Origin: Sphingomonas immobilis
GTDB lineage: Bacteria > Pseudomonadota > Alphaproteobacteria > Sphingomonadales > Sphingomonadaceae
DNA length: 64,000 nt
Assembly (NCBI RefSeq): GCF_030580995.1
Contig: NZ_JAUQSZ010000004.1
Location: 222,495 to 286,494, forward strand
Direction: 5' to 3'
In this document: positions 1-11,293 of the stretch, in pieces
Layout of the letters: each line of letters starts with the position of its first letter
Position numbering within the stretch: the stretch's first letter is position 1
Translations under genes and position numbers: made by a program
The notes under the pieces: generated by a model
Databases searched by the model: none
Seen by the model: the letters and a program-made list of their open reading frames with translations, nothing else
Told to the model about the DNA's origin: nothing

Positions 1-1118
1 CCGAGCGCCTCTTCGAGATTGGCGCGGCAGCGCTTGTGCGTCTTGGGCGTGCCGATCGGCCGCTCCAGCTCGTACACCGTCATCATCCGCATCGCGGCGT
101 GGCTGATCTCTGCCGATTCGAGGATCGGCACCGGCAGCAAGGTCGGCCCGAAGGTCTGTTCCATGATCGACTGGACCATCGCGTGGCTGGGATCGTTCCC
201 GTCGAACTTCGAACAGATCAGCCGCACGAAATCGTAGGAAACATCGATCCCGGCATCGCCGAGCTGCTGGATCACCTGATCCATCATCGAGAGGAACTGC
301 ACCGTCGAGCAGAAATCGGGCGTCGTCGCGGCGAGCGGCACGAGCAGCGCGTTCGCCGCCTGCATCACCGCCAGGCTGATCGTGCCGAGCGCGGGCGGCG
401 GATCGAGAATGACGATGTCATAATTGCGCGCGAGATCGGCGAGCCCCCGCTTCAGCTTGCGGAACCGCGCGGCCAGCACCGATCCGCCGTCCGAACCCGA
501 AGCCGCCAGCTCGTACTCGACATCGAACAGCTCGAGGTTGGAGGGGATGAGATCGACATTGGGCCAGGTCGTCTTCTTGACGGCATAGAGCAGGTCGGTC
601 TGCGTCGGGTCGATCGACAGATAGGGGTAGAGCGTTTCCTCGCGCGTGATGTTGAAATGCGGGTTGAAGCCGAACAGCGTCGTCGTCGTCGCCTGGCTAT
701 CGCAATCGACCACCAGCACGCGGTAGCCGAGCACCGCGAAATGATGCGCGAGATGCGTCGTCACGGTCGATTTGCCGACGCCGCCCTTGAAATTCTGCAC
801 GGCGATGATGGCGGGCGTATCGAGCGGCGCGCGCGCCGGGCTCGCGCCTAGCACCTCGCGCATGTTGAGCAGATCCTCCATCGTATAGCCGACGCGCCGC
901 CCGGTGCCCGAGGCGGGGGGAGGGGGGAGGCGGCCGTCCTCCTCGGCCATGCGGATGCGATTCGTCGAGCAGCCGAGCAAGGCCGCGGCCTCGGCGATGC
1001 CGACGCGCACGTTGAGGCTCTTGCGGCTTTCGGGCAGGAACGCCTTGCGGCGCAAGCGCTCGATCATGCGCTCGCCGGCATCGGCCAGTTCGCCGATTCG
1101 GGTGGCATCTGAATGCAT
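1..1118 (-). CDS. parA: ParA/RepA-type partition ATPase with N-terminal HTH (partial)
   Basis: This is a chromosome or plasmid partition ATPase that would act with a ParB partner in DNA segregation. About 372 residues are visible and the C-terminus lies outside the window. Residues 38-90 look like a MerR/RepA-type helix-turn-helix that recognises DNA. The deviant Walker A motif KGGVGKST lies at 111-118, followed by the A' motif VVDCDSQA and a later Walker B-like ILDPPP. The N-terminal HTH before the ATPase core is typical of RepA of repABC plasmids and of P1-type ParA, which autoregulate their own promoters. The ATG start is preferred because the next upstream ATG is out of frame. ParB, if present, would be beyond the left edge. 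The family is certain; replicon type is inference. Confidence 0.9.
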   Translation of the reverse strand, partial: MHSDATRIGELADAGERMIERLRRKAFLPESRKSLNVRVGIAEAAALLGCSTNRIRMAEEDGRLPPPPASGTGRRVGYTMEDLLNMREVLGASPARAPLDTPAIIAVQNFKGGVGKSTVTTHLAHHFAVLGYRVLVVDCDSQATTTTLFGFNPHFNITREETLYPYLSIDPTQTDLLYAVKKTTWPNVDLIPSNLELFDVEYELAASGSDGGSVLAARFRKLKRGLADLARNYDIVILDPPPALGTISLAVMQAANALLVPLAATTPDFCSTVQFLSMMDQVIQQLGDAGIDVSYDFVRLICSKFDGNDPSHAMVQSIMEQTFGPTLLPVPILESAEISHAAMRMMTVYELERPIGTPKTHKRCRANLEEAL

Positions 1119-1153
1119 TTGCGCGATCCCCGCCTCATCTGAACAATAGATGC

Positions 1154-1195
1154 GCGGTTTGTGGCAGAAAATCTTCAATATGGCAATGAAACCGC
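1154..1195. promoter_or_regulatory. Inverted repeat in the divergent parA / Rmf-like gap
   Basis: The arms GCGGTTT and AAACCGC are perfect complements 28 bases apart, and a further AAACCGCG lies about 25 bases to the right. The repeat sits in the only gap between parA and the divergent small gene, so it is a candidate site for ParA autoregulation or for ParB binding. The arms are short and GC-rich, so chance occurrence is possible. Confidence 0.3.
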
Positions 1196-1288
1196 CACGA
1201 AGCCTTCGAGTTACCTCTTTAAACCGCGTGACGGGGCGTGCATATCCGCGCCGGTCGCGATCGAGACGCGGCGATGGAGACCGACATC

Positions 1289-1684
1289 ATGGCGAACGAC
1301 GCGCTGCTCGAAGAAATCCGCCTGATGGCGCGCGCCGACCACGCCTATCGCCTCCCGCACGAGGCCAATCCCTATTCCGCGAGCGACCCGCGCGCCGCCG
1401 CCTGGAGCGAGGGCTGGCGGGCCGAGGACGATCGCATCCACGGCCTCGACGAGGAAATCGCCAAGCTGCCGCAATTCCGCGTCGCGATCGAGATCGTATC
1501 GGGCGATGCCGTGCTGGCGACGCTCGCGCGCGAGGATCTTGCCGCCTACAGCGTGTCGAACCTGCGCGGTGCGGGGCCACGCGCCGTCACCTACGAAAGC
1601 GCCGAGGCGCGCGCGCGTTTTCCTGATGCCGGCGCGGTGCTGATCCGCGTTACCTATCAGGGTGACGGCGGCATGTTCGACTGA
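1289..1684 (+). CDS. Small protein with Rmf/CrpP-like N-terminal motif
   Basis: This is a 131-residue cytoplasmic protein of unknown function. Residues 18-46 (ANPYS...AAAWSEGWRAED) resemble the short motif of ribosome modulation factor and CrpP-type proteins: NPY, then a W followed by GW. The remaining 85 residues match nothing I recognise and look like a compact alpha/beta domain. The start used has GGAGA nine bases upstream; in-frame starts also exist 15 and 51 bases earlier. It stands alone, divergent from parA and convergent with the thioesterase gene. A role in ribosome binding is only a motif-level guess. Confidence 0.75.
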   Translation: MANDALLEEIRLMARADHAYRLPHEANPYSASDPRAAAWSEGWRAEDDRIHGLDEEIAKLPQFRVAIEIVSGDAVLATLAREDLAAYSVSNLRGAGPRAVTYESAEARARFPDAGAVLIRVTYQGDGGMFD

Positions 1685-1691
1685 CGTCGCG

Positions 1692-2135
1692 CTAGCCGGA
1701 GACGAGAAACGCCTGCGCCCGCGCGCGCTCCGCATCGGTCAGCGGTGCCGAGCGGCCGTCGGCGGTCTTTACGCTCGCCACGCGGCACAGGACGTGACAG
1801 CGGCCGTCGCGGAAGAACCCGATCACCTGCTGCATCGAACTGTTGCCGATCGCGACGATGCCGACACCGATCGTCAGGCTGCCGGGATAGGTCACCTCGT
1901 GCAGGAAACGAAAATTGATCTCGACCAGATGGATCGCGTGGCTGCGGATCCGGTCGCCGATGATGTGCGTATAGACGTCCTGCCGGGCATCGTCGCACAG
2001 CACCGCGAGCGTGCCGTTGGGGACATGCCCCTCGTCGCCCAGTCCGTCGGACTGGCGCAGCGTGACGTGATGGTGGTGCGGGTAATAGTCGAGGCTGAGC
2101 GCCGGGTCGGTCGCCGCGGGGGATGGGTCGGTCAC
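1692..2135 (-). CDS. Hot-dog fold acyl-CoA thioesterase (4HBT type)
   Basis: The 147-residue length, the segment GDEGHVPNGTLAVLCDDA and the central VEINFRFLHEVTYPG strand pattern match single hot-dog thioesterases of the 4-hydroxybenzoyl-CoA thioesterase class. Such enzymes release a free acid from an acyl-CoA in the cytoplasm. The start is GTG. It is followed downstream, convergently, by the Rmf-like gene and is preceded by the end of the 5.6-2.2 kb operon with only 55 bases between, so it could be the last gene of that operon. The substrate is unknown. Confidence 0.8.
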   Translation of the reverse strand: MTDPSPAATDPALSLDYYPHHHHVTLRQSDGLGDEGHVPNGTLAVLCDDARQDVYTHIIGDRIRSHAIHLVEINFRFLHEVTYPGSLTIGVGIVAIGNSSMQQVIGFFRDGRCHVLCRVASVKTADGRSAPLTDAERARAQAFLVSG

Positions 2136-2190
2136 GTCGCGGGCCTTCGCTCTGGGGAGCCGGCGCTATCCCCGCCCGGTCCCCTCGCTG

Positions 2191-3240
2191 TCAACCGGTC
2201 GCGCGCAGCGCCGACAGCATCCGCGCGAAATGATCGGTCTTCCAGCCGTCCTGATCCTCGCCCCAGCCGGTCTTGCCGTCATATTCCCAGCGCATCAGCG
2301 CGTTGGAGCCGTTGCCGTGCTCGCACATATGGCTGACGGTGAAGCCCTCGGCCTCCATCGTGCGGCCTTCCTCGTCGGCGAGCATCACGTCCATATGCGC
2401 GCTCCAGCCGGTGTCGGGCGAGCGCCAGTTCTTCATCCAGCTTTTCGTCTTGTCGAGCCGGGTGAAGCGCCCGTCCTTGAGCAGCCAGCCCATGTTGAGC
2501 GGCGAGCGGCCCTGCACGTCGCCGTCCTGCGGGCGCACGAAGCTGAGGAAGCCCGTCTGGTCGTCGGTATGGCCGAAGATATACTGGATGCGCCCGCGAC
2601 CGCGCTCGCGCTCGATCTCGCGCCAACGCGGCCCGCCGGGGTGGAGGATCTTGGCGGGCTTGCCGACGTATTTCTGGGACGAAGCATGCGCCCCCTCGCG
2701 CGGGCCCCAGGTGCGGTCGCGCACCGACCAGCAGTCGATCGGGATGCGCTCGCCGCGCAGTGTCAGCGTGCCGGTATAGCGGCCGAGCTGGTCGAGGTGC
2801 GGGTTGAACATCGCCGGCGGCTCGCCCGGCGTGAAGCGGTGCGGCGGATGCGCCGCGACGAAATCGAACTCGAGCGCGAAACCGGCGGCGGGATCGGCGA
2901 ATTCGACGCGGTAGTCCATCAGCGGTCGCGTCATCTTGAGGTGATAGCCGCCCGCCGGGAAGACGATGTCGCGCAGGTCCGGCGCGCCCGGCATGTCGAC
3001 GCCGTCCTCGATCCGGTAATAGGCCAGCCGCGCGGGATCGGCACCGCGATCGTCCCACGCGAAGATGCGCCAGCGCAGCTTGCCGGTGTTGGGATAATAG
3101 GCCGAATGGACCCAGATGCCGATCCGCCGCTCGGGGATGTTGATCGACCACCAGTTGGTCTCGAGGTTGAGCGGATCGCCGCCCAGCGCGTGATACTGGT
3201 CGTCCTCGGGCACGAACGGCGTGTCGCGGGTGATGTCCAT
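2191..3240 (-). CDS. CrtC/lipocalin-like conserved protein (DUF7064/7065-like)
   Basis: This 349-residue protein has no predicted signal peptide or membrane span. It is rich in Trp and beta strands, with an N-terminal part around NWWSINIPERRIGIWVHSAY and a C-terminal part around CWSVRDRTWGPREG. The pattern recalls the double lipocalin fold of hydroxyneurosporene synthase (CrtC)-like proteins and the related uncharacterised DUF7064/DUF7065 families found in aromatic, steroid and terpene degradation clusters. It is the distal gene after Old Yellow Enzyme and acyl-CoA dehydrogenase. A hydratase or binding function for a hydrophobic ligand is possible but unproven. The ATG follows a GAGAGAGGATCC purine stretch. 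Confidence 0.7.
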   Translation of the reverse strand: MDITRDTPFVPEDDQYHALGGDPLNLETNWWSINIPERRIGIWVHSAYYPNTGKLRWRIFAWDDRGADPARLAYYRIEDGVDMPGAPDLRDIVFPAGGYHLKMTRPLMDYRVEFADPAAGFALEFDFVAAHPPHRFTPGEPPAMFNPHLDQLGRYTGTLTLRGERIPIDCWSVRDRTWGPREGAHASSQKYVGKPAKILHPGGPRWREIERERGRGRIQYIFGHTDDQTGFLSFVRPQDGDVQGRSPLNMGWLLKDGRFTRLDKTKSWMKNWRSPDTGWSAHMDVMLADEEGRTMEAEGFTVSHMCEHGNGSNALMRWEYDGKTGWGEDQDGWKTDHFARMLSALRATG

Positions 3241-3269
3241 CGGGGATCCTCTCTCTCGTGGCGAGCCGC

Positions 3270-4451
<1,182 letters not shown>

Positions 4452-4463
4452 TATGCGCCTCTC

Positions 4464-5621
4464 CTAGAAAGACTTGGGCAGGCCCAGCACATGCGTTGCG
4501 ACATGGCTGAGGATGAGGTTGGTCGAGATCGGCGCGACCTGATAGAGCCGCGTCTCGCGGAACTTGCGCTCGATGTCATATTCCTCGGCGAAACCGAAGC
4601 CGCCGTGCGTCTGCACACACATATCGGCGGCATACCAGCTCGCCTCGGATGCCAGCATCTTCGCCATGTTCGCCTCCGTGCCGCACGGCTCTCCCGCCTC
4701 GAACAGGGCGGCGGCATGGTCGACCATCAGCGCGGCGGCGGAAAGCTGGATCTGCGCGCGCGCGATCGGGAATTGCACGCCCTGGTTCTCGCCGATCGCA
4801 CGGCCGAAGACATTGCGCTCCTTCGCATAGGCGCTCGCCCTGTCGATGAAGAAGCGCCCGTCGCCGATACATTCGGCGGCGATCAGGATGCGCTCAGCGT
4901 TCATGCCGTCGAGCACGTAGTGGAAGCCCTTGCCCTCGGCGCCGATCAGATTGGCGGCGGGCACGCGCAGATCGTCGAAGAACAGTTCGGTCGTCGCATG
5001 ATTGAGCATCGTGCGGATCGGCCGGATCGTCAGCCCGTTGCCGACCGACTGCCGCATGTCGACGAGCAGCAGGCTCATCCCCGCGGAGGGCTTGGCCGCG
5101 GCGTCGCGCGGCGCGGTGCGGCAGAGCAGCAGCAGCAGGTCGCTATGCTCGGCGCGGCTGATCCAGATCTTCTGGCCGTTGACGACATAATCGTCGCCGT
5201 CGCGCCGCGCGAAGGTCGAGATGCGCGTCGTGTCGGTGCCCGCGCCGGGTTCGGTCACGCCGAACGCCTGCAACCTCAGCGCACCGCTGGCGACATGGGG
5301 CAGGTAGCGGGCCTTCTGTTCGGGGCTGCCGTGGCGCAGGATCGCGCCCATCGTATACATCTGCGCATGGGCCGCACCACCGTTCGCGCCCGAGCGGTGG
5401 ACCTCCTCCAACACCGCGCATGCCGCCGACAGGCCGAGGCCCGAGCCGTCGTATTCTTCCGGGATCAGCATCCCGAGATAGCCCGCCTGCGTCAGCGCGG
5501 CGACGAATTCCGTCGGGTAGGTGCGCTCCCGGTCGAGCGCGCGCCAGTATTCGCCGGGGAAATCAGCGACGAGCCGGCGTACGCCCTCACGGATTTCGGG
5601 ATGGCTTTCGTCCGGCATCAT
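4464..5621 (-). CDS. Acyl-CoA dehydrogenase with altered C-terminal catalytic position
   Basis: This 385-residue FAD enzyme should oxidise an acyl-CoA to the 2-enoyl-CoA. The FAD-binding FGVTEPGAGTD lies at 120-130. The usual C-terminal IYEGTSE motif is replaced by LYQVAPIST at 359-367, so Gln361 stands where short- and medium-chain enzymes carry the catalytic Glu. Glu243, in NAERILIA on helix G, matches the alternative base of isovaleryl-CoA and long-chain dehydrogenases, so the protein may still be active. It is the first gene of the operon with OYE and the CrtC-like protein. Two tandem ATG codons follow GGAGTC; either could start. Confidence 0.9.
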   Translation of the reverse strand: MMPDESHPEIREGVRRLVADFPGEYWRALDRERTYPTEFVAALTQAGYLGMLIPEEYDGSGLGLSAACAVLEEVHRSGANGGAAHAQMYTMGAILRHGSPEQKARYLPHVASGALRLQAFGVTEPGAGTDTTRISTFARRDGDDYVVNGQKIWISRAEHSDLLLLLCRTAPRDAAAKPSAGMSLLLVDMRQSVGNGLTIRPIRTMLNHATTELFFDDLRVPAANLIGAEGKGFHYVLDGMNAERILIAAECIGDGRFFIDRASAYAKERNVFGRAIGENQGVQFPIARAQIQLSAAALMVDHAAALFEAGEPCGTEANMAKMLASEASWYAADMCVQTHGGFGFAEEYDIERKFRETRLYQVAPISTNLILSHVATHVLGLPKSF

Positions 5622-5675
5622 CGACTCCTTCGCCCGCGTCCCATATCGAATTGCCGGTCCGGGTCAAAGCGACGT

Positions 5676-5692
5676 CGCTATCTAGGTAAGCG
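5676..5692. promoter_or_regulatory. Candidate shared operator, copy A
   Basis: CGCTATCTAGGTAAGCG has symmetric CGCT/AGCG ends and shares the core CTATCTA-nn-TAAG with the site at 35486-35501. It lies mid-way in the 182-base gap between the divergent acyl-CoA dehydrogenase and CoA-ligase operons. It is just upstream of a minus-strand TTGACC/TATGGG promoter-like pair with 16-base spacing (5667 to 5640). The regulator is unknown. Confidence 0.4.
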
Positions 5693-5803
5693 TGGTGCGG
5701 GCAAAGCGCTTGTGCGCCGCACGGTGCGCGGGCATTGGCAGGGAGAGCGATTCGTCCTGGCCATGGTGGACACCGTGAAAAGCAAGAAACGGAGGGGAAT
5801 GCG

Positions 5804-7380
<1,577 letters not shown>

Positions 7381-7384
<4 letters not shown>

Positions 7385-8160
7385 GCGAGATCATTACCCT
7401 CGATATCACGGACGGCGTCGCCACCGTCACGCTCAACCGGCCCGAGGCGATGAACGCCTTGTCCAAGGCGCTGCGCTCCGAACTGTTCAAGGTGATGACC
7501 GCGATCGACGCCAATGACGACGTCCGTGCCGTGGTGCTGACCGGCGCGGGCACGCGCGCCTTTACCGCCGGGCTCGACCTGAAGGAACTGGGATCGGAGC
7601 CGGGTGCGCTCGGTGCCGCCAACGCCGAGGGGGCGGACGAGAACCCGGTCAAGGCGATCGAGGTGTGCCGCAAGCCCGTCGTCGGCGCGATCAACGGCGT
7701 CGCCATCACCGGCGGGTTCGAGGTCGCGCTCGCCTGCGACGTGCTGGTCGCCTCGACCAACGCGCGCTTCGCCGACACGCACGCGCGCGTCGGCATCATG
7801 CCGGGCTGGGGCCTGTCGCAGAAGCTGTCGCGCATCATCGGCATCAGCCGGGCGAAGGAACTGTCGTTCACCGGCAATTTCCTCGACGCCGCCACCGCCG
7901 AGGCCTGGGGCCTCGTCAATCACGTCTATGCGCCCGACGAATTGCTGCCCGCCGCGCAGAAGCTCGCGCGCGACATGGCGTCGATCGATCCGGCGATGCT
8001 CAAGGCCTACAAGACGCTGATCGACGACGGCTATGCGGCGAGCTTCGGCGATGGTCTGGCGATCGAACACCGCGTCTCCTCCGCCGCCAATTCCGCGGTC
8101 ACGCCCGAGGAGGTCGAGGCGCGCCGCCTCGCCGTGCAGGCGCGGGGCCGCAGCCAGTGA
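7381..8160 (+). CDS. Enoyl-CoA hydratase/isomerase family protein
   Basis: This 259-residue crotonase-fold enzyme has the oxyanion-hole segments RAFTAGLDL and INGVAITGGFEVALACD. The first catalytic Glu of crotonases is kept in GGFEVAL. The second appears replaced in FADTHARVG, a pattern common in EchA-type proteins of unclear reaction. The ATG overlaps the ligase stop codon (ATGA), indicating translational coupling. Expected role: hydration or isomerisation of the enoyl-CoA made after ligation and dehydrogenation. Confidence 0.9.
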
Positions 8161-8954
8161 GCGGCCTCACCGTCATCACCGGCGCGGCCGGCGGCATGGG
8201 TGCGGAAGCCGCGCGACGCTTCGCCGCCAGCGGCCCGCTGCTGCTGTGCGATGTGTCTGAGGCGAAGCTGTCCGCGTTGCTGCCGGAACTGGCGGGGGCG
8301 GGGCACCGCATCGTCGCGGGCGATCTCACCGAACCCGCCGTCCTCGCAGCGATCGTCGCGGCGGTCGAGGCGAACGGCGGGCTGGCGCGGCTGATCCATA
8401 CCGCCGGCCTCTCGCCGACGATGGCCGACGCGCGCCGCATCCTCGACGTCAATCTGTGCGCGAGCGTGCGGCTGACCGACGCGCTCGCGCCGCTGGCGGG
8501 GGAGGGGAGCGCGGCAGTGCTGATCGCCTCGGTCGCCGGGCACACCGCCGCGAGCGATCGCGACGCGGACCTCGACGATCCGCTTGCCGACGGCGCGCTC
8601 GACCGGCTGGCGGCGGGCGGCGACCCTTACGCGGGCTATGGCTATTCGAAGCGCGGCGTGATGCGGCTGGTCGAGGCGCGCGCGGCGGCTTGGGGCAAGC
8701 GCGGCGCGCGCATCGTCTCGCTGTCGCCCGGCCTGATCGACACGCCGATGAACGCCGCGGAGTTCGACGCCGCGCCGGTCATCGCACAGATGCTCGCCGC
8801 GACGCCGGTGCCGCGCATGGGCAGCGCCGGCGAAATCGCCGACGCGATCGTCTATCTATGTTCGCCGCAGGCCAGTTTCGTGACCGGCACCGATCTGCGC
8901 GTCGACGGAGGCGTCGTCGCGGTGATGCGCACCGATCCGAATTTCGGGCAATAA
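8157..8954 (+). CDS. Short-chain dehydrogenase/reductase
   Basis: This 265-residue Rossmann-fold oxidoreductase carries TGAAGGMGAEAA for NAD(P) binding near the N-terminus. IASVAGH supplies the catalytic Ser region and YGYSK gives the Tyr/Lys pair; DGGVVAVM closes the protein. The GTG start overlaps the hydratase stop (GTGA), a tight coupling that suggests it oxidises the hydroxyacyl-CoA made by that hydratase. It is similar in layout to the SDR at 19809-20645, with an insertion before the active-site Tyr in both. Confidence 0.85.
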   Translation: MSGLTVITGAAGGMGAEAARRFAASGPLLLCDVSEAKLSALLPELAGAGHRIVAGDLTEPAVLAAIVAAVEANGGLARLIHTAGLSPTMADARRILDVNLCASVRLTDALAPLAGEGSAAVLIASVAGHTAASDRDADLDDPLADGALDRLAAGGDPYAGYGYSKRGVMRLVEARAAAWGKRGARIVSLSPGLIDTPMNAAEFDAAPVIAQMLAATPVPRMGSAGEIADAIVYLCSPQASFVTGTDLRVDGGVVAVMRTDPNFGQ

Positions 8955-8982
8955 TCCGAACGTCTTTCAAGGGAGAGGTCGT

Positions 8983-9912
8983 GTGACCCAAGCCAGTTTC
9001 CTGACGCCGCAAGTGATGTCGATCGTCGGCGAGCAGACCGAGCCACGCCACGGCAAGATCGACGCGCACCAGATTCGCAAGTTCGCCGCCGCCATCGACG
9101 ATCCCAACCCGATCTTCACCGACGAAAGCGCGGCGCGCGCGGCGGGCTTCGCCGGGATCGTCGCGCCGCCGCTGTTCAACGCCTCCGCGACACGCCCCGT
9201 GCCGTTTCGCTCGGGCCTGCTCGCCGACGGCCAGTATGACAGCGCCGCACCGCCGGGGCTCACGCATCTGCAGACGATGCTCGCTGGGCAGCATTGGGAT
9301 CTCGTCCGTCCCGCCATCGCCGGTGAGGACATCGTCGAGGTGTTCACCACCAAGTCGATCACCGAGAAGCAGGGCAAGACCGGCAACATCGTCTTCGTCG
9401 AGAAGGAAGCGACGCTGACGACGCCCGCCGGGGAGGTGATCGAGCGCTACGGCTCGACGCTGATCCTGCGCGCGCCGCCGCCGCCGCTGCCGCCCTATGC
9501 CGCGCCGGAGGGAGAGGCGGCCGCGACCGCCAGCCGGCCCGCGACCGAATGGACCGACGATGGTTTCATCAAGAGCCCGGACATGGTGACGATGTTCATG
9601 TTCGCCGCCGCGATCTGGGGGGTACACCGCATTCATTGGGACACGCCCTATGCACAGGCGGAAGGGCTGCCGCTGCCGATCCTGCCCGGCTGGGGGCTGT
9701 CGAGCTACCTTGCCGAACTGGCGGGATCGCGCGCGCCGGCGGGCCAGCGGCTGCGGCGCATCGACGTGCGCTATCGCAGCAGCGCCTTTCCGGGCGACGC
9801 GCTCCACTGCACCGCGGCGCCGGCCGCCGAAGGGGAGGGCGACCTGGCGCTGGGGATCGTCAACCAGCACGGCGCGCAGGTCGCGACCGGCAGCGCGGCC
9901 TTTTCGGACTGA
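8983..9912 (+). CDS. Double hot-dog MaoC/FAS1-like dehydratase
   Basis: This 309-residue protein consists of two hot-dog halves. The N-terminal half has DDPNPIFTDE, where the hydratase His of D-x-N-P-x-H is Phe. The C-terminal half has VHRIHWD, the HRIHxD signature of HTD2/mesaconyl-CoA hydratase-like proteins. It probably hydrates or dehydrates an acyl-CoA. A GTG start follows GGGAGAGG. It is the last gene of the ligase operon and ends convergent with the MFS permease gene, three bases away. Confidence 0.8.
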   Translation: MTQASFLTPQVMSIVGEQTEPRHGKIDAHQIRKFAAAIDDPNPIFTDESAARAAGFAGIVAPPLFNASATRPVPFRSGLLADGQYDSAAPPGLTHLQTMLAGQHWDLVRPAIAGEDIVEVFTTKSITEKQGKTGNIVFVEKEATLTTPAGEVIERYGSTLILRAPPPPLPPYAAPEGEAAATASRPATEWTDDGFIKSPDMVTMFMFAAAIWGVHRIHWDTPYAQAEGLPLPILPGWGLSSYLAELAGSRAPAGQRLRRIDVRYRSSAFPGDALHCTAAPAAEGEGDLALGIVNQHGAQVATGSAAFSD

Positions 9913-9915
9913 GGA

Positions 9916-11157
9916 TTATTCCGCAGGCGCTTCCGTCAGCGTGGTGCGGCTGCGCTGAGTGATCCACAGCAGGGCGACGACCACGACGATCGTCGCCGCC
10001 ATGCCGAAGAACTGGCCGCGCGTGCCGAGCAACCGCTCGTAAGGCGCGGTCAGGATCGGCATCACCGCGCCGCCGAGATAGAGGCAGGTCGTCATCGTGC
10101 CGAGCGCGCGCGCCACCAGAGCGCGCGGCGCCAGCCGCATCCCCCAGGTCCAGATCGCCGTCAGCGCGACGCCGACGCTGCTGCCGTTGATGACGAGGGC
10201 GAGGATGAACTGCGGCACGCTGTGCGCCGTGGCGACGACGCACAGCCCGATCGCCGCGATCAGGAAGGACAGGCGGATCACCAGCACCGGTTGATAGCGC
10301 GGCACGAAATGCCCGAAGAGGAATGACGCGACCGTCACCGACGCCGCGTTGAGCGCATAGATCATGCCGATCGTGCCGTGATCGGTGATGCCCGATTCCG
10401 CCATGACGAACGGAGTCTTCACGCCGCTCATCAACATCATCACGAACCAGGCGAAGCCGGTCGCGCAGGCCGGCAGGATCGGCCGCAAGCGCTTGAGGTT
10501 CGCGAACGGATTGTCGGATTCCGGCGGGCTTGCCGGAACCCGGCCGGCGGCGAGCACCGGGATGAGGAAGATCAGCACGATCGCGCCGTGCAACAGGAAC
10601 GGCCCGCGCCACCACCATGTCGCCGTCAGCCCCGCGATCAGCACGAACACGATGCCGCCGATCGCCCCCGAGCCGATGATGAAGCCGTTCATGCGCGCCC
10701 GCGGCGCGCCGCTGAAATAGATCGCGATCATCGCGTTGCAGGCGGCCGTCATCACGCCGGCACCGACACCCATCAGCAACCGCGTGGCCAGGAACGCGGT
10801 CTCGTGGTCAAGCACCACGCCTGCCGAACCGGACAGGCCGAACAGCGCCATCGCGCTCAGCAGCGCCGCGCGCAGGCCGATGCGCTCCGCGATCCAGCCC
10901 GCGGTAAGGCCGCCGAGCATCACGCCGAACAGCGGCAGCGTACCGGCCAACTGCGCGATGAACGTGCCGTGCGCGCCGCCGCCGAAATGCTCCGTCAGGT
11001 TGCTCATGATCGGTGGCAGCACGTCGTAGATCAGCGCGGCCGACAATGTCGCGGTGAAGCAGGCAATGGCGATCATCGTGCCGCGACCGAGCCCGTATTC
11101 GCTGATCGGGGACGAATCGACGACGCCTTCCTCCGCAGCTATCCCGTGGCTGGTCAT
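9916..11157 (-). CDS. MFS permease
   Basis: This 413-residue integral inner-membrane protein has about twelve hydrophobic segments. The cytoplasmic loop after helix 2 reads GGLTAGWIAERIGLRAAL, matching the G-x3-D-R-x-G-like MFS signature, and RLLMGVGAGVMTAACNA follows in the helix 4 region. It most resembles aromatic-acid or organic-acid symporters. AAGGAGAGG precedes the ATG, so in-frame starts further upstream were not used. It is divergent from the MarR gene, a typical pair in which the regulator controls the transporter. The substrate is unknown. Confidence 0.85.
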   Translation of the reverse strand: MTSHGIAAEEGVVDSSPISEYGLGRGTMIAIACFTATLSAALIYDVLPPIMSNLTEHFGGGAHGTFIAQLAGTLPLFGVMLGGLTAGWIAERIGLRAALLSAMALFGLSGSAGVVLDHETAFLATRLLMGVGAGVMTAACNAMIAIYFSGAPRARMNGFIIGSGAIGGIVFVLIAGLTATWWWRGPFLLHGAIVLIFLIPVLAAGRVPASPPESDNPFANLKRLRPILPACATGFAWFVMMLMSGVKTPFVMAESGITDHGTIGMIYALNAASVTVASFLFGHFVPRYQPVLVIRLSFLIAAIGLCVVATAHSVPQFILALVINGSSVGVALTAIWTWGMRLAPRALVARALGTMTTCLYLGGAVMPILTAPYERLLGTRGQFFGMAATIVVVVALLWITQRSRTTLTEAPAE

Positions 11158-11220
11158 CGCGCCTCTCCTTGTCCTATGATCGCGTTCGTGCTCGCGAGAA
11201 GGTTTACGCATTCCGGCTAG

Positions 11221-11240
11221 GACATTTGCGACGAGATGTC
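11221..11240. promoter_or_regulatory. Candidate MarR operator
   Basis: GACAT and ATGTC form perfect inverted arms with a ten-base centre in the gap between the divergent permease and marR-type genes. Length and position suit a MarR dimer site, but the arms are only five bases, so this is tentative. Confidence 0.3.
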
Positions 11241-11293
11241 TAACCAAGTGCGTTTGATGCAGCCGGGAGACGAGCCGCGTGGAGAGAGCCGGA

